A program made the position numbers and the translations under genes. The notes under the pieces are model-generated. The model was not told where the DNA came from, made no database searches, and saw only the letters and a program-made list of their open reading frames with translations. DNA of 64,000 nucleotides from Martinezella calliandrae (GTDB taxonomy: Bacteria > Pseudomonadota > Alphaproteobacteria > Rhizobiales > Rhizobiaceae), in contig NZ_JARFYN010000026.1 in assembly GCF_030272695.1 (NCBI RefSeq), positions 1 through 64,000 of the forward strand, read 5' to 3'. Within the stretch, counting starts at the first letter, position 1. Every line of letters starts with the position of its first letter. This document shows positions 31,527 to 40,219 of the stretch, one piece after another.

Positions 31527-33200
31527 ATGGGTAGCGCGGCAGGCATCATCGGCTTCTTGACGAACAACGTCATCACGTTTGTTTTCGTGCTGTCATTGCT
31601 CGTTTTTGTGCATGAGATGGGCCATTATCTGGTCGGGCGTTGGTCCGGCATCCGTATCATGGCCTTTTCGCTCGGTTTCGGTCCGGAAATCGCCGGCTTT
31701 ACCGACCGCCATGGCACCCGCTGGAAACTGTCGATCATTCCCCTTGGCGGCTATGTCCGTTTCTTCGGCGATGAGGACGCATCGAGCAAGACCGATGTCG
31801 ATCAACTCGCGGCCATGACGGAGGAGGATCGTGCCCGATCCTTCGCCGGCGCTAAGCTCTGGAAGCGGGCCGCAACCGTGGCGGCCGGTCCGATCGCCAA
31901 TTTCATTCTCGCCATCGCGATCTTTGCCGTGCTCTTCAGCGTTTATGGTCGCACTGTCGCCGATCCGGTTGTCGCCATGGTCACGCGCGACGGCGCCGCT
32001 GCTGATGCCGGGATTGAACCCGGCGACCGTCTCGTCGCAATCGATGGCACGAAGGTTTCGACTTTCGACGAGGTGCAGCGCTATGTCGGTCTGCGGCCCG
32101 GCCGCAATATCGTGCTGACCGTCGAACGCGACGGTCAGAAACGCGATTTCGGCATTGTGCCGAAACTGGTGGAAGACACGGATCAGTTCGGCAACAAAAT
32201 GGAGATGGGCCGCATTGGCATCGCCCTCGTCGATCCGCTGGTGACGGCGGTCGCGCCGGGCGGACCGGCGGCCCAGGCGGGCGTAAAGTCCGGCGACCGT
32301 CTGATTGCCATCGATGGCAACAATGTCGCAACCTACTACGATATCGCCCGTTACGTCGCCGATCGCCCCGGCAAGAGCCTTGTCTTGACGGTCGAACGCA
32401 ACGGCCAAACGCGCGATTTGTCGATGGTGCCGGAAACCCTGTCGGCAACCGACGCTTCCGGCAACAAGAAGGATGTCGGTAGCATCGGTATTTCGCCGGT
32501 CGACCCGCTCGTTGCTTCGATCGCACCGGGCAGCCCGGCAGAAGCAGCGGGCATCATGATTGGCGACCGTGTCCTGTCCGTGGATGGGCGCAGGATCGAG
32601 GCCATCGGTGAGGTGCAGCGTTATGTCGCGTCCCGTCCGGGCAAGACCGTGACGCTGTCAGTCGAGCGCGACGGCAAAACGCTCGACGTCCAGGTGGTGC
32701 CGAGGAAGGCGGAGGAACCCGATGCCTTTGGCAACCCGATGGAGATCGGCAGCATCGGTATCACCGACGGCCAGAAGCCGATCAAACTCCGTTATGAGAC
32801 ATATGGTCCGCTCCAGGCGCTGAGCGAAGGCGTCAAGCAGACCGGCAGCATCGTATCCGGTACCTTCGAATATCTCGGCAATGTCATCGGCGGTTACATG
32901 AAAGCGGATCAGCTTGGCGGCCCCATCCGGGTCGCACAGCTTTCCGGGCAGATGGCAACTCTGGGTTTTTCGGCGGTGCTTCAGTTCGCCGCCATACTTT
33001 CTGTTTCCATTGGGTTATTAAATTTGATGCCGGTGCCGGTACTTGATGGCGGGCACCTGATGTTTTATGCGATTGAAGCCGTAAGGGGAAAACCGCTGGG
33101 TGCGCGGGCACAGGATATCGCTTTCCGAATTGGCTTTGCGATGGTGCTGTCACTCATGGTGTTTGCGACTTGGAACGACATCAGCTCCAGGATAGGCTGA
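31527..33200 (+). CDS. rseP: RIP (site-2) metalloprotease RseP with three PDZ units
   Basis: This 557-residue inner membrane zinc protease carries HExxH at residues 29-33 (FVHEMGHYL) in the first helix. The C-terminal helix pair has the LDGGH metal motif (PVPVLDGGHLMFYAIE). Between them residues 149-418 consist of three tandem PDZ units repeating every 90 residues, each with GDR(L/V) and DG: GDRLVAIDG, GDRLIAIDG, GDRVLSVDG. Usual family members have one or two PDZ domains and about 350-450 residues. The enzyme performs the second, intramembrane cut of anti-sigma factors, and PDZ domains gate substrate entry. It sits between cdsA and bamA, as in many Gram-negatives. Confidence 0.95.
   Translation: MGSAAGIIGFLTNNVITFVFVLSLLVFVHEMGHYLVGRWSGIRIMAFSLGFGPEIAGFTDRHGTRWKLSIIPLGGYVRFFGDEDASSKTDVDQLAAMTEEDRARSFAGAKLWKRAATVAAGPIANFILAIAIFAVLFSVYGRTVADPVVAMVTRDGAAADAGIEPGDRLVAIDGTKVSTFDEVQRYVGLRPGRNIVLTVERDGQKRDFGIVPKLVEDTDQFGNKMEMGRIGIALVDPLVTAVAPGGPAAQAGVKSGDRLIAIDGNNVATYYDIARYVADRPGKSLVLTVERNGQTRDLSMVPETLSATDASGNKKDVGSIGISPVDPLVASIAPGSPAEAAGIMIGDRVLSVDGRRIEAIGEVQRYVASRPGKTVTLSVERDGKTLDVQVVPRKAEEPDAFGNPMEIGSIGITDGQKPIKLRYETYGPLQALSEGVKQTGSIVSGTFEYLGNVIGGYMKADQLGGPIRVAQLSGQMATLGFSAVLQFAAILSVSIGLLNLMPVPVLDGGHLMFYAIEAVRGKPLGARAQDIAFRIGFAMVLSLMVFATWNDISSRIG
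31971..32780 (+). repeat. Three in-frame tandem units of 270 bases within rseP (PDZ triplication)
   Basis: The units are 31971-32240, 32241-32510 and 32511-32780. The GGCGACCGT coding GDR recurs at 32022, 32292 and 32562, exactly 270 bases apart. The copies are diverged at protein level, so they are an evolved repeat rather than an assembly artefact. Confidence 0.9.
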
Positions 33201-33399
33201 TGGGGCATTGAAGAGGAAATTACGATTTATTTACGATGTTTCAAAGCTGTAGTGGCGAATGAGCCACTGTTTGAAATGAAGTAAACAGAAATTAACGTGC
33301 TCCCTTGCTTGTATGTCAAAAGCGGGTAAAACGACACACGTGGCCGGAATCGGGTTCTCCCGAGGCTGGGGACGACTGATAAAAAGGTAAGAAGTTAAG

Positions 33400-35733
33400 A
33401 TGAAGGCTGGTTCAAGATTTTTGAACGCAGTATCGGCGGTAGCGCTGTCTGCTGGTGTTGTTGCGTCGGGCGCTGGTGTTATCACCCTTGCTTCTGTTTC
33501 TGTCGCAGAAGCCGCTGTCATACAGAAGATCGACGTCAGGGGAGCTGAGCGCGTTGGTGCAGAGGCTGTCCGGGACAATATCACGATCAAGCCTGGCAAG
33601 AGCTTCTCGCCCGCCGATATCGATAATTCGGTAAAGCAGCTCTATGCCACCGGATATTTCTCCGATGTGCATGTGACTGTCTCCGGCAGCACGCTGGTCA
33701 TTGCTGTTAAGGAAAACCAGTTGATCAACGCGGTGGTCTTCAACGGCAACCACAAGATCAAGGACGACAAGCTGCAGGGGATCGTCCAGACCCATGCCGC
33801 TGGTCCTTATAGCGAAAGCCAGATCCAGGCCGATATCAAGACCATCAAGGACGCCTACGCCGCGATCGGCCGTAATGAAGTCCAGGTGACGACGCAGACC
33901 GTTCAGGTCGCGCAGGGCCGTGTCAACGTGGCCTTCGTCATCAACGAAGGTGAACGCACCAAGATCGACAAGATCAATTTCACTGGCAACCAGGCTTACA
34001 GCAGCGGTCGTCTTGCTTCGGTGATCAGCACCAAGAAGACGAACTTCATGTCGTTCCTGACCCGTAAGGACGTCTATAGCCCCGAGCGCCAGCAGGCCGA
34101 CCAGGATGCGTTGCGTCAATTCTATTACAATCACGGTTATGCCGATTTCCGCATCGTCAGTGCCGATGCGACGTTGAACGAGCAGACCAACGAATACACG
34201 CTGAACTTCAACGTCGATGAAGGTCCGCGCTATACCTATGGCGACATCAACGTCGTTTCGACTGTCGAGGGCATCAATGCCGATGACCTGAAGAGCCTGG
34301 TCATCACGCATAAGGGTGATGTCTATAGCGCCAAGGACATTCAGGCCTCGATCGAAAACATTTCCAAGCGCGTTGCGGCTGCGGGCTATCCGTTTGCCCA
34401 CATTACGCCGCGCGGCAACCGTGACCTCGCGGGCCACACGATTGGCATCGAATATCTGGTTGACCAGGGTGAGCGCGCCTATGTCGAGCGCATCGAGATC
34501 CGCGGCAACACACGCACGCGTGACTACGTTATTCGCCGCGAGTTCGATCTCAATGAAGGTGACGCCTTCAACCAGGAAATGATTACCCGCGCCAAGCGCC
34601 GTCTCGACGCGCTCGGCTACTTCACCAAGGTCGATATCACCACGGCCCCGGGCAGCGCTCCGGACCGCGTGGTCGTCATCGTCAACGTCGAAGACCAGCC
34701 GACCGGTTCGTTCGGTATCGGCGCCGGTTACGCCGTCGGCAACAATGGCGGTCTGCTCCTGGAAGCTTCGGTTGAAGAAAAGAACTTCCTCGGTCGTGGC
34801 CAGTACATCCGTCTCGCTGCAGGTGCGGGTACACAGGGTAGCCGTACCTATAACATCTCGTTCACCGAGCCCTATTTCCTCGGCTATCGTCTGGCTGCCG
34901 GTTTCGACATCTTCAGGAACCAGACCTCGAGCGACGATAACTACGATTATTCGGAAGAGGGCTTCTCGCTGCGCGTCACCGCGCCGATCACGGAGACCCT
35001 CGCCACGACGCTGCGCTACAACTATAAGCGCCTCCAGTACGACGGCACGGGTGATTGGCAGAACAATCTGTCTGCTCCCTATATCAATCTGGTGGAGAAT
35101 AGCCCCTGGGTTCAGTCGACGGTTTCGCAGACATTCACCTACAATACTCTGGACGACCAGAACCTGCCGCGTGAAGGTATCATCGCCAAGTTCACGCATG
35201 AATATGCTGGTCTGGGCGGCGACTCCGACTTCTATAAGCTGAGCGGTAAGGCTCGTTACTATAAGATGATCAGTGACGAGGCCGACATCATCGGCTCGCT
35301 GACGGTTGGTGCTGGTTACGTGCTGCCGACGAACGGCAAGCTGAACGTCTTCGATCAGTTCACGATCGGCGGTCGCGAAATCCGCGGTTTCGAGAATGCT
35401 GGTATCGGTCCGCGTTCGTCGCATGGCGACCCGCTCGGTGGTACGACCTACTTCACCGCGTCGGCTGAAGCGAGCATGCCGATGCCGGGTGTTCCGCAGG
35501 ACATCGGTCTGCGTCTCGCAGCCTTTGCCGATGCAGGTACGCTTTATGGCAACAAGGCGGATCTCTTCGGTGACGTATTGCACGACAGCAGCTCGATCCG
35601 TGCCTCGCTGGGTGCGGGCGTGATCTGGTCGTCGCCCTTCGGCGTCATCCGTGTTGACTATGCCGTGCCGGTTCTCAAGCAAGACTTCGACAAGACTGAG
35701 AATTTCCGGTTTGGCATTGCCAACCAGTTCTGA
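33400..35733 (+). CDS. bamA: Outer membrane protein assembly factor BamA
   Basis: This 777-residue outer membrane barrel inserts other barrel proteins. The signal peptide (MKAGSRFLNAVSAVALSAGV, continuing to VAEA) is cleaved before AVIQKIDVRG. Five POTRA domains follow to about residue 430, with typical segments VNVAFVINEGERTKIDKINF and AYVERIEIRGNTRTRDYVIR. The barrel then begins (GSFGIGAGYAVGNNGG). The VRGF-type motif appears as EIRGFENAGIGPR, and the protein ends in FRFGIANQF with the terminal Phe signal for barrel assembly. It follows rseP by 199 bases with its own probable promoter, and precedes lpxD. Confidence 0.98.
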   Translation: MKAGSRFLNAVSAVALSAGVVASGAGVITLASVSVAEAAVIQKIDVRGAERVGAEAVRDNITIKPGKSFSPADIDNSVKQLYATGYFSDVHVTVSGSTLVIAVKENQLINAVVFNGNHKIKDDKLQGIVQTHAAGPYSESQIQADIKTIKDAYAAIGRNEVQVTTQTVQVAQGRVNVAFVINEGERTKIDKINFTGNQAYSSGRLASVISTKKTNFMSFLTRKDVYSPERQQADQDALRQFYYNHGYADFRIVSADATLNEQTNEYTLNFNVDEGPRYTYGDINVVSTVEGINADDLKSLVITHKGDVYSAKDIQASIENISKRVAAAGYPFAHITPRGNRDLAGHTIGIEYLVDQGERAYVERIEIRGNTRTRDYVIRREFDLNEGDAFNQEMITRAKRRLDALGYFTKVDITTAPGSAPDRVVVIVNVEDQPTGSFGIGAGYAVGNNGGLLLEASVEEKNFLGRGQYIRLAAGAGTQGSRTYNISFTEPYFLGYRLAAGFDIFRNQTSSDDNYDYSEEGFSLRVTAPITETLATTLRYNYKRLQYDGTGDWQNNLSAPYINLVENSPWVQSTVSQTFTYNTLDDQNLPREGIIAKFTHEYAGLGGDSDFYKLSGKARYYKMISDEADIIGSLTVGAGYVLPTNGKLNVFDQFTIGGREIRGFENAGIGPRSSHGDPLGGTTYFTASAEASMPMPGVPQDIGLRLAAFADAGTLYGNKADLFGDVLHDSSSIRASLGAGVIWSSPFGVIRVDYAVPVLKQDFDKTENFRFGIANQF

Positions 35734-35783
35734 TATCGGCAGCCCAGAACTGCAAGCTTAACACCGTTCTGGAGCTGGTGCTT

Positions 35784-36851
35784 ATGGAACATACTGGTTT
35801 TTTCCCGCCCCATGATGGCGTCAGCCTCCGTGCGCTGGCCGAGCATCTTGGGGCGGAGCTTGTTGATGAGGCTTTTGCCGGTGTCATCATCAAGTCCATC
35901 GCCCCCGTTTACCGGGCCGGCGAAGGCGAGGTTTGCTATATTCTTTCTCGCAAAAATCGGGCGGAATTGGAGACCTGTCGGGCTTCGGCGATCATTTGTC
36001 TGCCGGCGTTGAAGTCTTTCGTTCCCGCGCATATCCCGGTTCTGCTTTCCAAAAAGCCACATACGGATTTCGCATTGGCGGGTGCTTTGCTGCATCCGCA
36101 AGCCATGCGTCCCGTTGCGCTGACTTCGACCCCGACGTTGATTTCGCCGGCTGCCTTCATCGATCCGAGCGCCAAGCTCGAGGCCGATGTCGGCGTGGAG
36201 CCATGCGCAGTCATCGGGGCGGGTGCCGAGATCGGCGAGGGGACGCGCATCGGAGCCGGCGCCATGATCGGACCGGGCGTCAAGATCGGGCGCAATTGCA
36301 CGATCAGCGGCGGCGCCAGCGTGCTTTGCTCCTATCTCGGTAATGGCGTCATCATCCATAATGGCGCGCGTATCGGCCAGGACGGTTTTGGCTATGCGCC
36401 AGGCCCGCGCGGCATGGTGAAGATCGTGCAGATCGGTCGCGTCATCATTCAGGACAACGTCGAGATCGGCGCCAACACGACGATCGATCGTGGCACCATG
36501 GATGATACGGTCATCGGCGAAGGTACCAAGATCGACAATCAGGTGCAGATCGGACATAACGTCCGTATCGGCCGCCATTGCGCCATCGTCAGCCAGGTCG
36601 GCATAGCTGGCAGCACGGTGATCGGCGACGGTGTGCAGATCGGTGGTCAGGCAGGCCTGAATGGTCATATCCATATTGGCGACGGCGCGCAGATCGGCGC
36701 CAAGAGCGGCGTGATGAACAGCATTCCGGCGGGGGAGCGTTATGCTGGCCTTCCGGCACGGCCGCTGTGGGATTTTCTGAGAGAGTCGGCGGAGATCGCA
36801 AAACGGTCAGGAGCCAGGGATAAGAAGGACGGGAGTGCGGAGCATGACTGA
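35784..36851 (+). CDS. lpxD: UDP-3-O-(3-hydroxymyristoyl)glucosamine N-acyltransferase
   Basis: This 355-residue trimeric acyltransferase of lipid A synthesis adds the N-linked 3-hydroxyacyl chain. The N-terminal uridine-binding domain (MEHTGFFPPHDGVSLRALAE, then CYILSRKNRAEL) is followed by many hexapeptide repeats of the left-handed beta-helix (for example GAEIGEGTRIGAGAMIGPGV). The catalytic His lies in QIGHNVRIGRHCAIV. GGAG is 9 bases before the ATG at 35784; a GTG six bases earlier is possible. It overlaps fabZ by 8 bases. Confidence 0.96.
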   Translation: MEHTGFFPPHDGVSLRALAEHLGAELVDEAFAGVIIKSIAPVYRAGEGEVCYILSRKNRAELETCRASAIICLPALKSFVPAHIPVLLSKKPHTDFALAGALLHPQAMRPVALTSTPTLISPAAFIDPSAKLEADVGVEPCAVIGAGAEIGEGTRIGAGAMIGPGVKIGRNCTISGGASVLCSYLGNGVIIHNGARIGQDGFGYAPGPRGMVKIVQIGRVIIQDNVEIGANTTIDRGTMDDTVIGEGTKIDNQVQIGHNVRIGRHCAIVSQVGIAGSTVIGDGVQIGGQAGLNGHIHIGDGAQIGAKSGVMNSIPAGERYAGLPARPLWDFLRESAEIAKRSGARDKKDGSAEHD

Positions 36852-37317
36852 AGAAGCCAAGACGTCGATGTCGACGGCGGACGTCATCGAAATCATGAAG
36901 CTTTTGCCGCATCGCTATCCTTTCCTGATGGTCGATAAGATCATCGAGATCGATAGCGATAATTCCGCGATCGGCATCAAGAACGTCACAGCGAACGAGC
37001 CGCAGTTTACCGGCCACTTCCCGGAATCGCCGATCATGCCGGGCGTCCTGCTAATCGAAGGTATGGCGCAGACGGCAGGCGCGATCTGCGCCCGCAAGGA
37101 CGGAATTGGCGGCAATCTCGTCTATTTCATGACAATCGACAATGCCCGTTTCCGCAAGCCGGTCGTGCCGGGCGACCGTGTTGAATTTCACGTCGTCAAG
37201 CTCAAGCAGCGTGGTACGATCTGGAAATTCCACTGCGACGCCAAGGTCGATGGCTCGCTGGTTGCCGAGGCCGATATAGGCGCGATGATCGTACGGAAGG
37301 ACCAAGAGCAGGCATGA
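36844..37317 (+). CDS. fabZ: 3-hydroxyacyl-ACP dehydratase FabZ
   Basis: This 157-residue hot-dog-fold enzyme starts MTEEAKTSMSTADVIEIMKL. The active site is HRYPFLMVDKI (His) and GHFPESPIMPGVLLIEGMAQ (Glu), matching the FabZ motif. It makes trans-2-enoyl-ACP and competes with LpxA/LpxD for 3-hydroxyacyl-ACP. The start lies inside the end of lpxD, with GGAG upstream, and the stop overlaps lpxA by ATGA, so it is fully embedded in the lpx operon. Confidence 0.97.
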   Translation: MTEEAKTSMSTADVIEIMKLLPHRYPFLMVDKIIEIDSDNSAIGIKNVTANEPQFTGHFPESPIMPGVLLIEGMAQTAGAICARKDGIGGNLVYFMTIDNARFRKPVVPGDRVEFHVVKLKQRGTIWKFHCDAKVDGSLVAEADIGAMIVRKDQEQA

Positions 37318-38129
37318 GCAGCATCGCAAAAAGCGCGCGCATTCATAAGCTCGCGGTCGTCGAGGACGGTGCGGTTATCGGCGAGAACGTTGTGGTCGGC
37401 CCGTTCTGCCATGTCGGTCCCAAGGTCGTGCTGCATGATGCTGTCGAGCTGCTGACGCATGCGATCGTGACCGGCCGGACGACGATCGGCAAGGGCACGA
37501 AGATATTCCCCATGGCGGTGGTCGGCGGCGATCCGCAGAGCGTGCATCACGGCGGCGAAGAGACAACGCTCGACGTTGGCGAGAATTGCACGATCCGCGA
37601 AGGCGTGACGATCAATACTGGCACGGCTGACTACGGCGGTAAGACCGTTGTCGGCAACAACAATCTGTTCCTAGCCAATTCGCACGTCGCCCATGATTGC
37701 CGTGTCGGCAACAATGTCATCATGTCGAACAATGTCATGCTGGCTGGGCACGTCACGGTCGACGACCGCGCCATTCTCGGCGGCGGCTGCGCGGTGCATC
37801 AGTTCACCCGCATCGGCCGGCAGGCCTTTATCGGTGGTCTCTCGGCCGCGAGCTACGACGTGATTCCTTATGGCATGCTGAACGGAAATCCGGGTGTGCT
37901 CTCGGGTCTCAACATCGTCGGCATGACCCGTGCTGGAATTGAACGCTCGGTGATCCATACCGTTCGCCGTGCCTACAAAAGCATTTTCGAAGGCGAAGGT
38001 TCGATCCGCGACAATGCTGCGGCGATCCGCGATGAATATGCCGATTGCAAGGAAGTGATGGAGATCCTCGATTTCATCGCCGCCGACAGCGATCGCGCGT
38101 TGTCGTCGCCCAATCGTGGCAAGAGCTGA
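37314..38129 (+). CDS. lpxA: UDP-N-acetylglucosamine acyltransferase
   Basis: This 271-residue enzyme performs the first step of lipid A synthesis. Left-handed beta-helix repeats run from VIGENVVVGPFCHVGP onward. The catalytic His region is NLFLANSHVAHDCRVGNNVI, and the signature FIGGLSAASYDVIPYGMLNG with NPGVLSGLN follows. The C-terminal helical domain is present (IHTVRRAYKSIFEGEGSI). It overlaps fabZ by four bases. Confidence 0.97.
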   Translation: MSSIAKSARIHKLAVVEDGAVIGENVVVGPFCHVGPKVVLHDAVELLTHAIVTGRTTIGKGTKIFPMAVVGGDPQSVHHGGEETTLDVGENCTIREGVTINTGTADYGGKTVVGNNNLFLANSHVAHDCRVGNNVIMSNNVMLAGHVTVDDRAILGGGCAVHQFTRIGRQAFIGGLSAASYDVIPYGMLNGNPGVLSGLNIVGMTRAGIERSVIHTVRRAYKSIFEGEGSIRDNAAAIRDEYADCKEVMEILDFIAADSDRALSSPNRGKS

Positions 38130-38130
38130 G

Positions 38131-39012
38131 GTGGCCGCGAGCGGTCAAGACCAAAAGGGCAGGCTGGCGATTATCGCGGGCAGTGGCTTTTTGCCCGCCT
38201 ATGTTGCAGACGCCGCGCGCCAGGCAGGCGAAAATCCCGTTGTTGTCGCACTGACGGATGAAGCGGATCGGGACTGGTCCGCATTCGATCATGCCAATCT
38301 CGGCGTCGGCAATTTTGCCGGTTTGGAGGCCGTGTTCCGCCGCTATGGCGTCGACCGGGTCGTGATGTCTGGCGGCGTTTCGCGCCGCCCGGCCTGGCGC
38401 GATGTGCGGCCGACCTGGCGCGTCATCGGGGAGTTGCCCTCCACCATCCGCACCCTTCTTTCCGGCGGCGACAATGCCGTGCTGCAGATGGTGATCCGCC
38501 TGATCGAGGCTGGCGGCGTCCGGGTCGTTGGCGCACATGAGATCGCGCCGGATCTGCTGGCGACCACTGGGCCACTTGGTCGTTTCTCGCCGTCGGAAGA
38601 GGATCTGCGCGATATCGCGCAGGGTGCGAAAGCAGCCGATGCCCTCGGGCTTCTTGATGTCGGGCAGGGCGCCGTCAGTGTCGGCGGGCGTGTCGTGGCC
38701 CTAGAAGGCGCCGAGGGCACGGACAAGATGATCGAGCGTGTCGCGAGTTTAAGGGCCGAGGGTCGCATATCGAAACGTCGCCGAGGCGTATTGGTCAAGC
38801 TTTGCAAGCCGCAGCAGGATGTACGCGCCGACCTGCCGTCGATCGGGGTTTCGACGGTCCTCAACGCCAAAAAGGCTGGCCTTGCCGGCGTCGCCGTCGA
38901 GGCGGGCAGGGCGCTGGTGCTCGAGCGCGAGGCGGTTATTGCGGCGGCGGACGAAGCTGGGCTTTTCGTCTGCGGCATAGACCGTGGCCTCTCCGCGGAG
39001 GGCTTTATGTGA
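38131..39012 (+). CDS. lpxI: UDP-2,3-diacylglucosamine diphosphatase LpxI
   Basis: This protein of about 293 residues (DUF1009) makes lipid X from UDP-2,3-diacylglucosamine; alphaproteobacteria use LpxI in place of LpxH. Visible family segments are LAIIAGSGFLPAYVADAARQ, VDRVVMSGGVSRRP, and LVKLCKPQQDVRADLPSIGV with TVLNAKKAGLAGVAVEAGRA. The start is uncertain: GTG at 38131 lies just after the lpxA stop, while GTG at 38116 would overlap lpxA by 14 bases and has no clear ribosome binding site. The stop overlaps lpxB as GTGA. Confidence 0.94.
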   Translation: MAASGQDQKGRLAIIAGSGFLPAYVADAARQAGENPVVVALTDEADRDWSAFDHANLGVGNFAGLEAVFRRYGVDRVVMSGGVSRRPAWRDVRPTWRVIGELPSTIRTLLSGGDNAVLQMVIRLIEAGGVRVVGAHEIAPDLLATTGPLGRFSPSEEDLRDIAQGAKAADALGLLDVGQGAVSVGGRVVALEGAEGTDKMIERVASLRAEGRISKRRRGVLVKLCKPQQDVRADLPSIGVSTVLNAKKAGLAGVAVEAGRALVLEREAVIAAADEAGLFVCGIDRGLSAEGFM

Positions 39013-40190
39013 GTAGCGCGCCCTTGAAACTCGCTGTGGTCGCCGGCGAAGTCTCCGGCGATCTGCTAGGCGGTGATCTCGTCGCGGCATTGAAACAACG
39101 TTACGATGGTCCCGTGGAACTGATCGGCGTTGGTGGCGATGCTCTGGAGGCGCAGGGCTTGCATTCGCTTTTCGATTATTCCGAACTGTCGATCATGGGT
39201 TTTGCGCAGGTCATCAAGCGACTGCCGAAGCTGCTTGCCCGCATCCGCCAGACGGCGGACGCCATTATCGCGGCCAAGCCCGATGTGCTTTTGATCATCG
39301 ATAGCCCGGATTTCACCCATCGTGTCGCCAAGAAGGTGCGCGCGGCGCTGCCGGACCTTTCGATCGTCGATTATGTCTGCCCAAGCGTATGGGCATGGAA
39401 GGAGTATCGCGCGCAGAAAATGCTCGCCTATGTCGATCACGTGCTGGCAATTCTGCCATTCGAGCCGGCGGCGATGCAGCGGCTATCGGGGCCGGCGACG
39501 ACCTATGTCGGCCATCGTCTGACGGTGGACGCGAGCCTGGTCGAGACCCGTCGCCGGCGCGCGCTTCGCACCATGAGCGGGCCTGATGGCGAGAAGACAA
39601 TCCTGCTCTTGCCCGGCTCGCGCTCCTCGGAAATCCGTCAGCTTCTACCGGTTTTCGAGCAGGCGGTGCAGGAATTTAGCCGGCGAAACGAACGCGTTCG
39701 TTATGTGTTGCCTACCGTTCCGCGACAAGAGGCGTTAGTGCGTTCCCTGCTTGAAAATTGGAGTGTAAAGCCGGAAGTCTACGTAGGCCAGGATGCGAAG
39801 TGGAACGCTTTTCGGGAGGCCGATGCCGCGATGGCGGCTTCCGGCACAGTGGTCCTGGAATTGGGGCTTGCCGGTGTTCCCGTCGTCTCGACCTATAAGA
39901 CCGAGTGGCTGGCGCGATTTGTGATGTCGCGCATCAAGACCTGGACAGCGGCTTTGCCGAACCTGATTGCCGACTATGCGGTCGTGCCCGAGCTGATCAA
40001 CGATGTGCTGCGACCCGGCCTGCTGGCGCGCTACATGGAGCGCTTGTCCAACGATACGACGGAGCTGGCAGCCATGCTCCAGGGTTATGATCTGGTCTGG
40101 CAGCGAATGCAGACCGAAGAGCCACCCGGCGAAAAGGCGGCGGCGATCGTTCTCGATGTCTTGTCAAAGAAAAAACCCGGCCATTTCTGA
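39009..40190 (+). CDS. lpxB: Lipid A disaccharide synthase
   Basis: This 393-residue glycosyltransferase (GT19) joins lipid X and UDP-diacylglucosamine. It starts VSSAPLKLAVVAGEVSGDLL, the conserved AGExSGD motif. Further marks are SIMGFAQVIKRLPKLLARIR, LLIIDSPDFTHRVAKKVR, YVCPSVWAWKEYR and ILLLPGSRSSEI. The GTG at 39009 overlaps the lpxI stop by GTGA, and an earlier start is not supported. It is the last gene of the cluster, and its stop codon lies inside the loop of the terminator. Confidence 0.97.
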   Translation: MSSAPLKLAVVAGEVSGDLLGGDLVAALKQRYDGPVELIGVGGDALEAQGLHSLFDYSELSIMGFAQVIKRLPKLLARIRQTADAIIAAKPDVLLIIDSPDFTHRVAKKVRAALPDLSIVDYVCPSVWAWKEYRAQKMLAYVDHVLAILPFEPAAMQRLSGPATTYVGHRLTVDASLVETRRRRALRTMSGPDGEKTILLLPGSRSSEIRQLLPVFEQAVQEFSRRNERVRYVLPTVPRQEALVRSLLENWSVKPEVYVGQDAKWNAFREADAAMAASGTVVLELGLAGVPVVSTYKTEWLARFVMSRIKTWTAALPNLIADYAVVPELINDVLRPGLLARYMERLSNDTTELAAMLQGYDLVWQRMQTEEPPGEKAAAIVLDVLSKKKPGHF

Positions 40191-40201
40191 CCGGGTTTTT
40201 T
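40171..40201. terminator. Bidirectional terminator shared by lpxB and gltA
   Basis: AAAAACCCGG (40171-40180) and CCGGGTTTTT (40191-40200) form a perfect stem with A- and T-runs at the ends, usable in both directions. The lpxB stop codon (40188-40190) is in the loop. Confidence 0.92.
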
Positions 40202-40219
40202 GTTGGCTTACTTTTCGGC

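Noticed and set aside
33412..35682. A 756-codon open frame antisense to bamA
   Set aside because: It mirrors the codon structure of bamA and has a low-complexity Asp/Arg/Val composition with no recognisable domain; the sense frame is a clear BamA.
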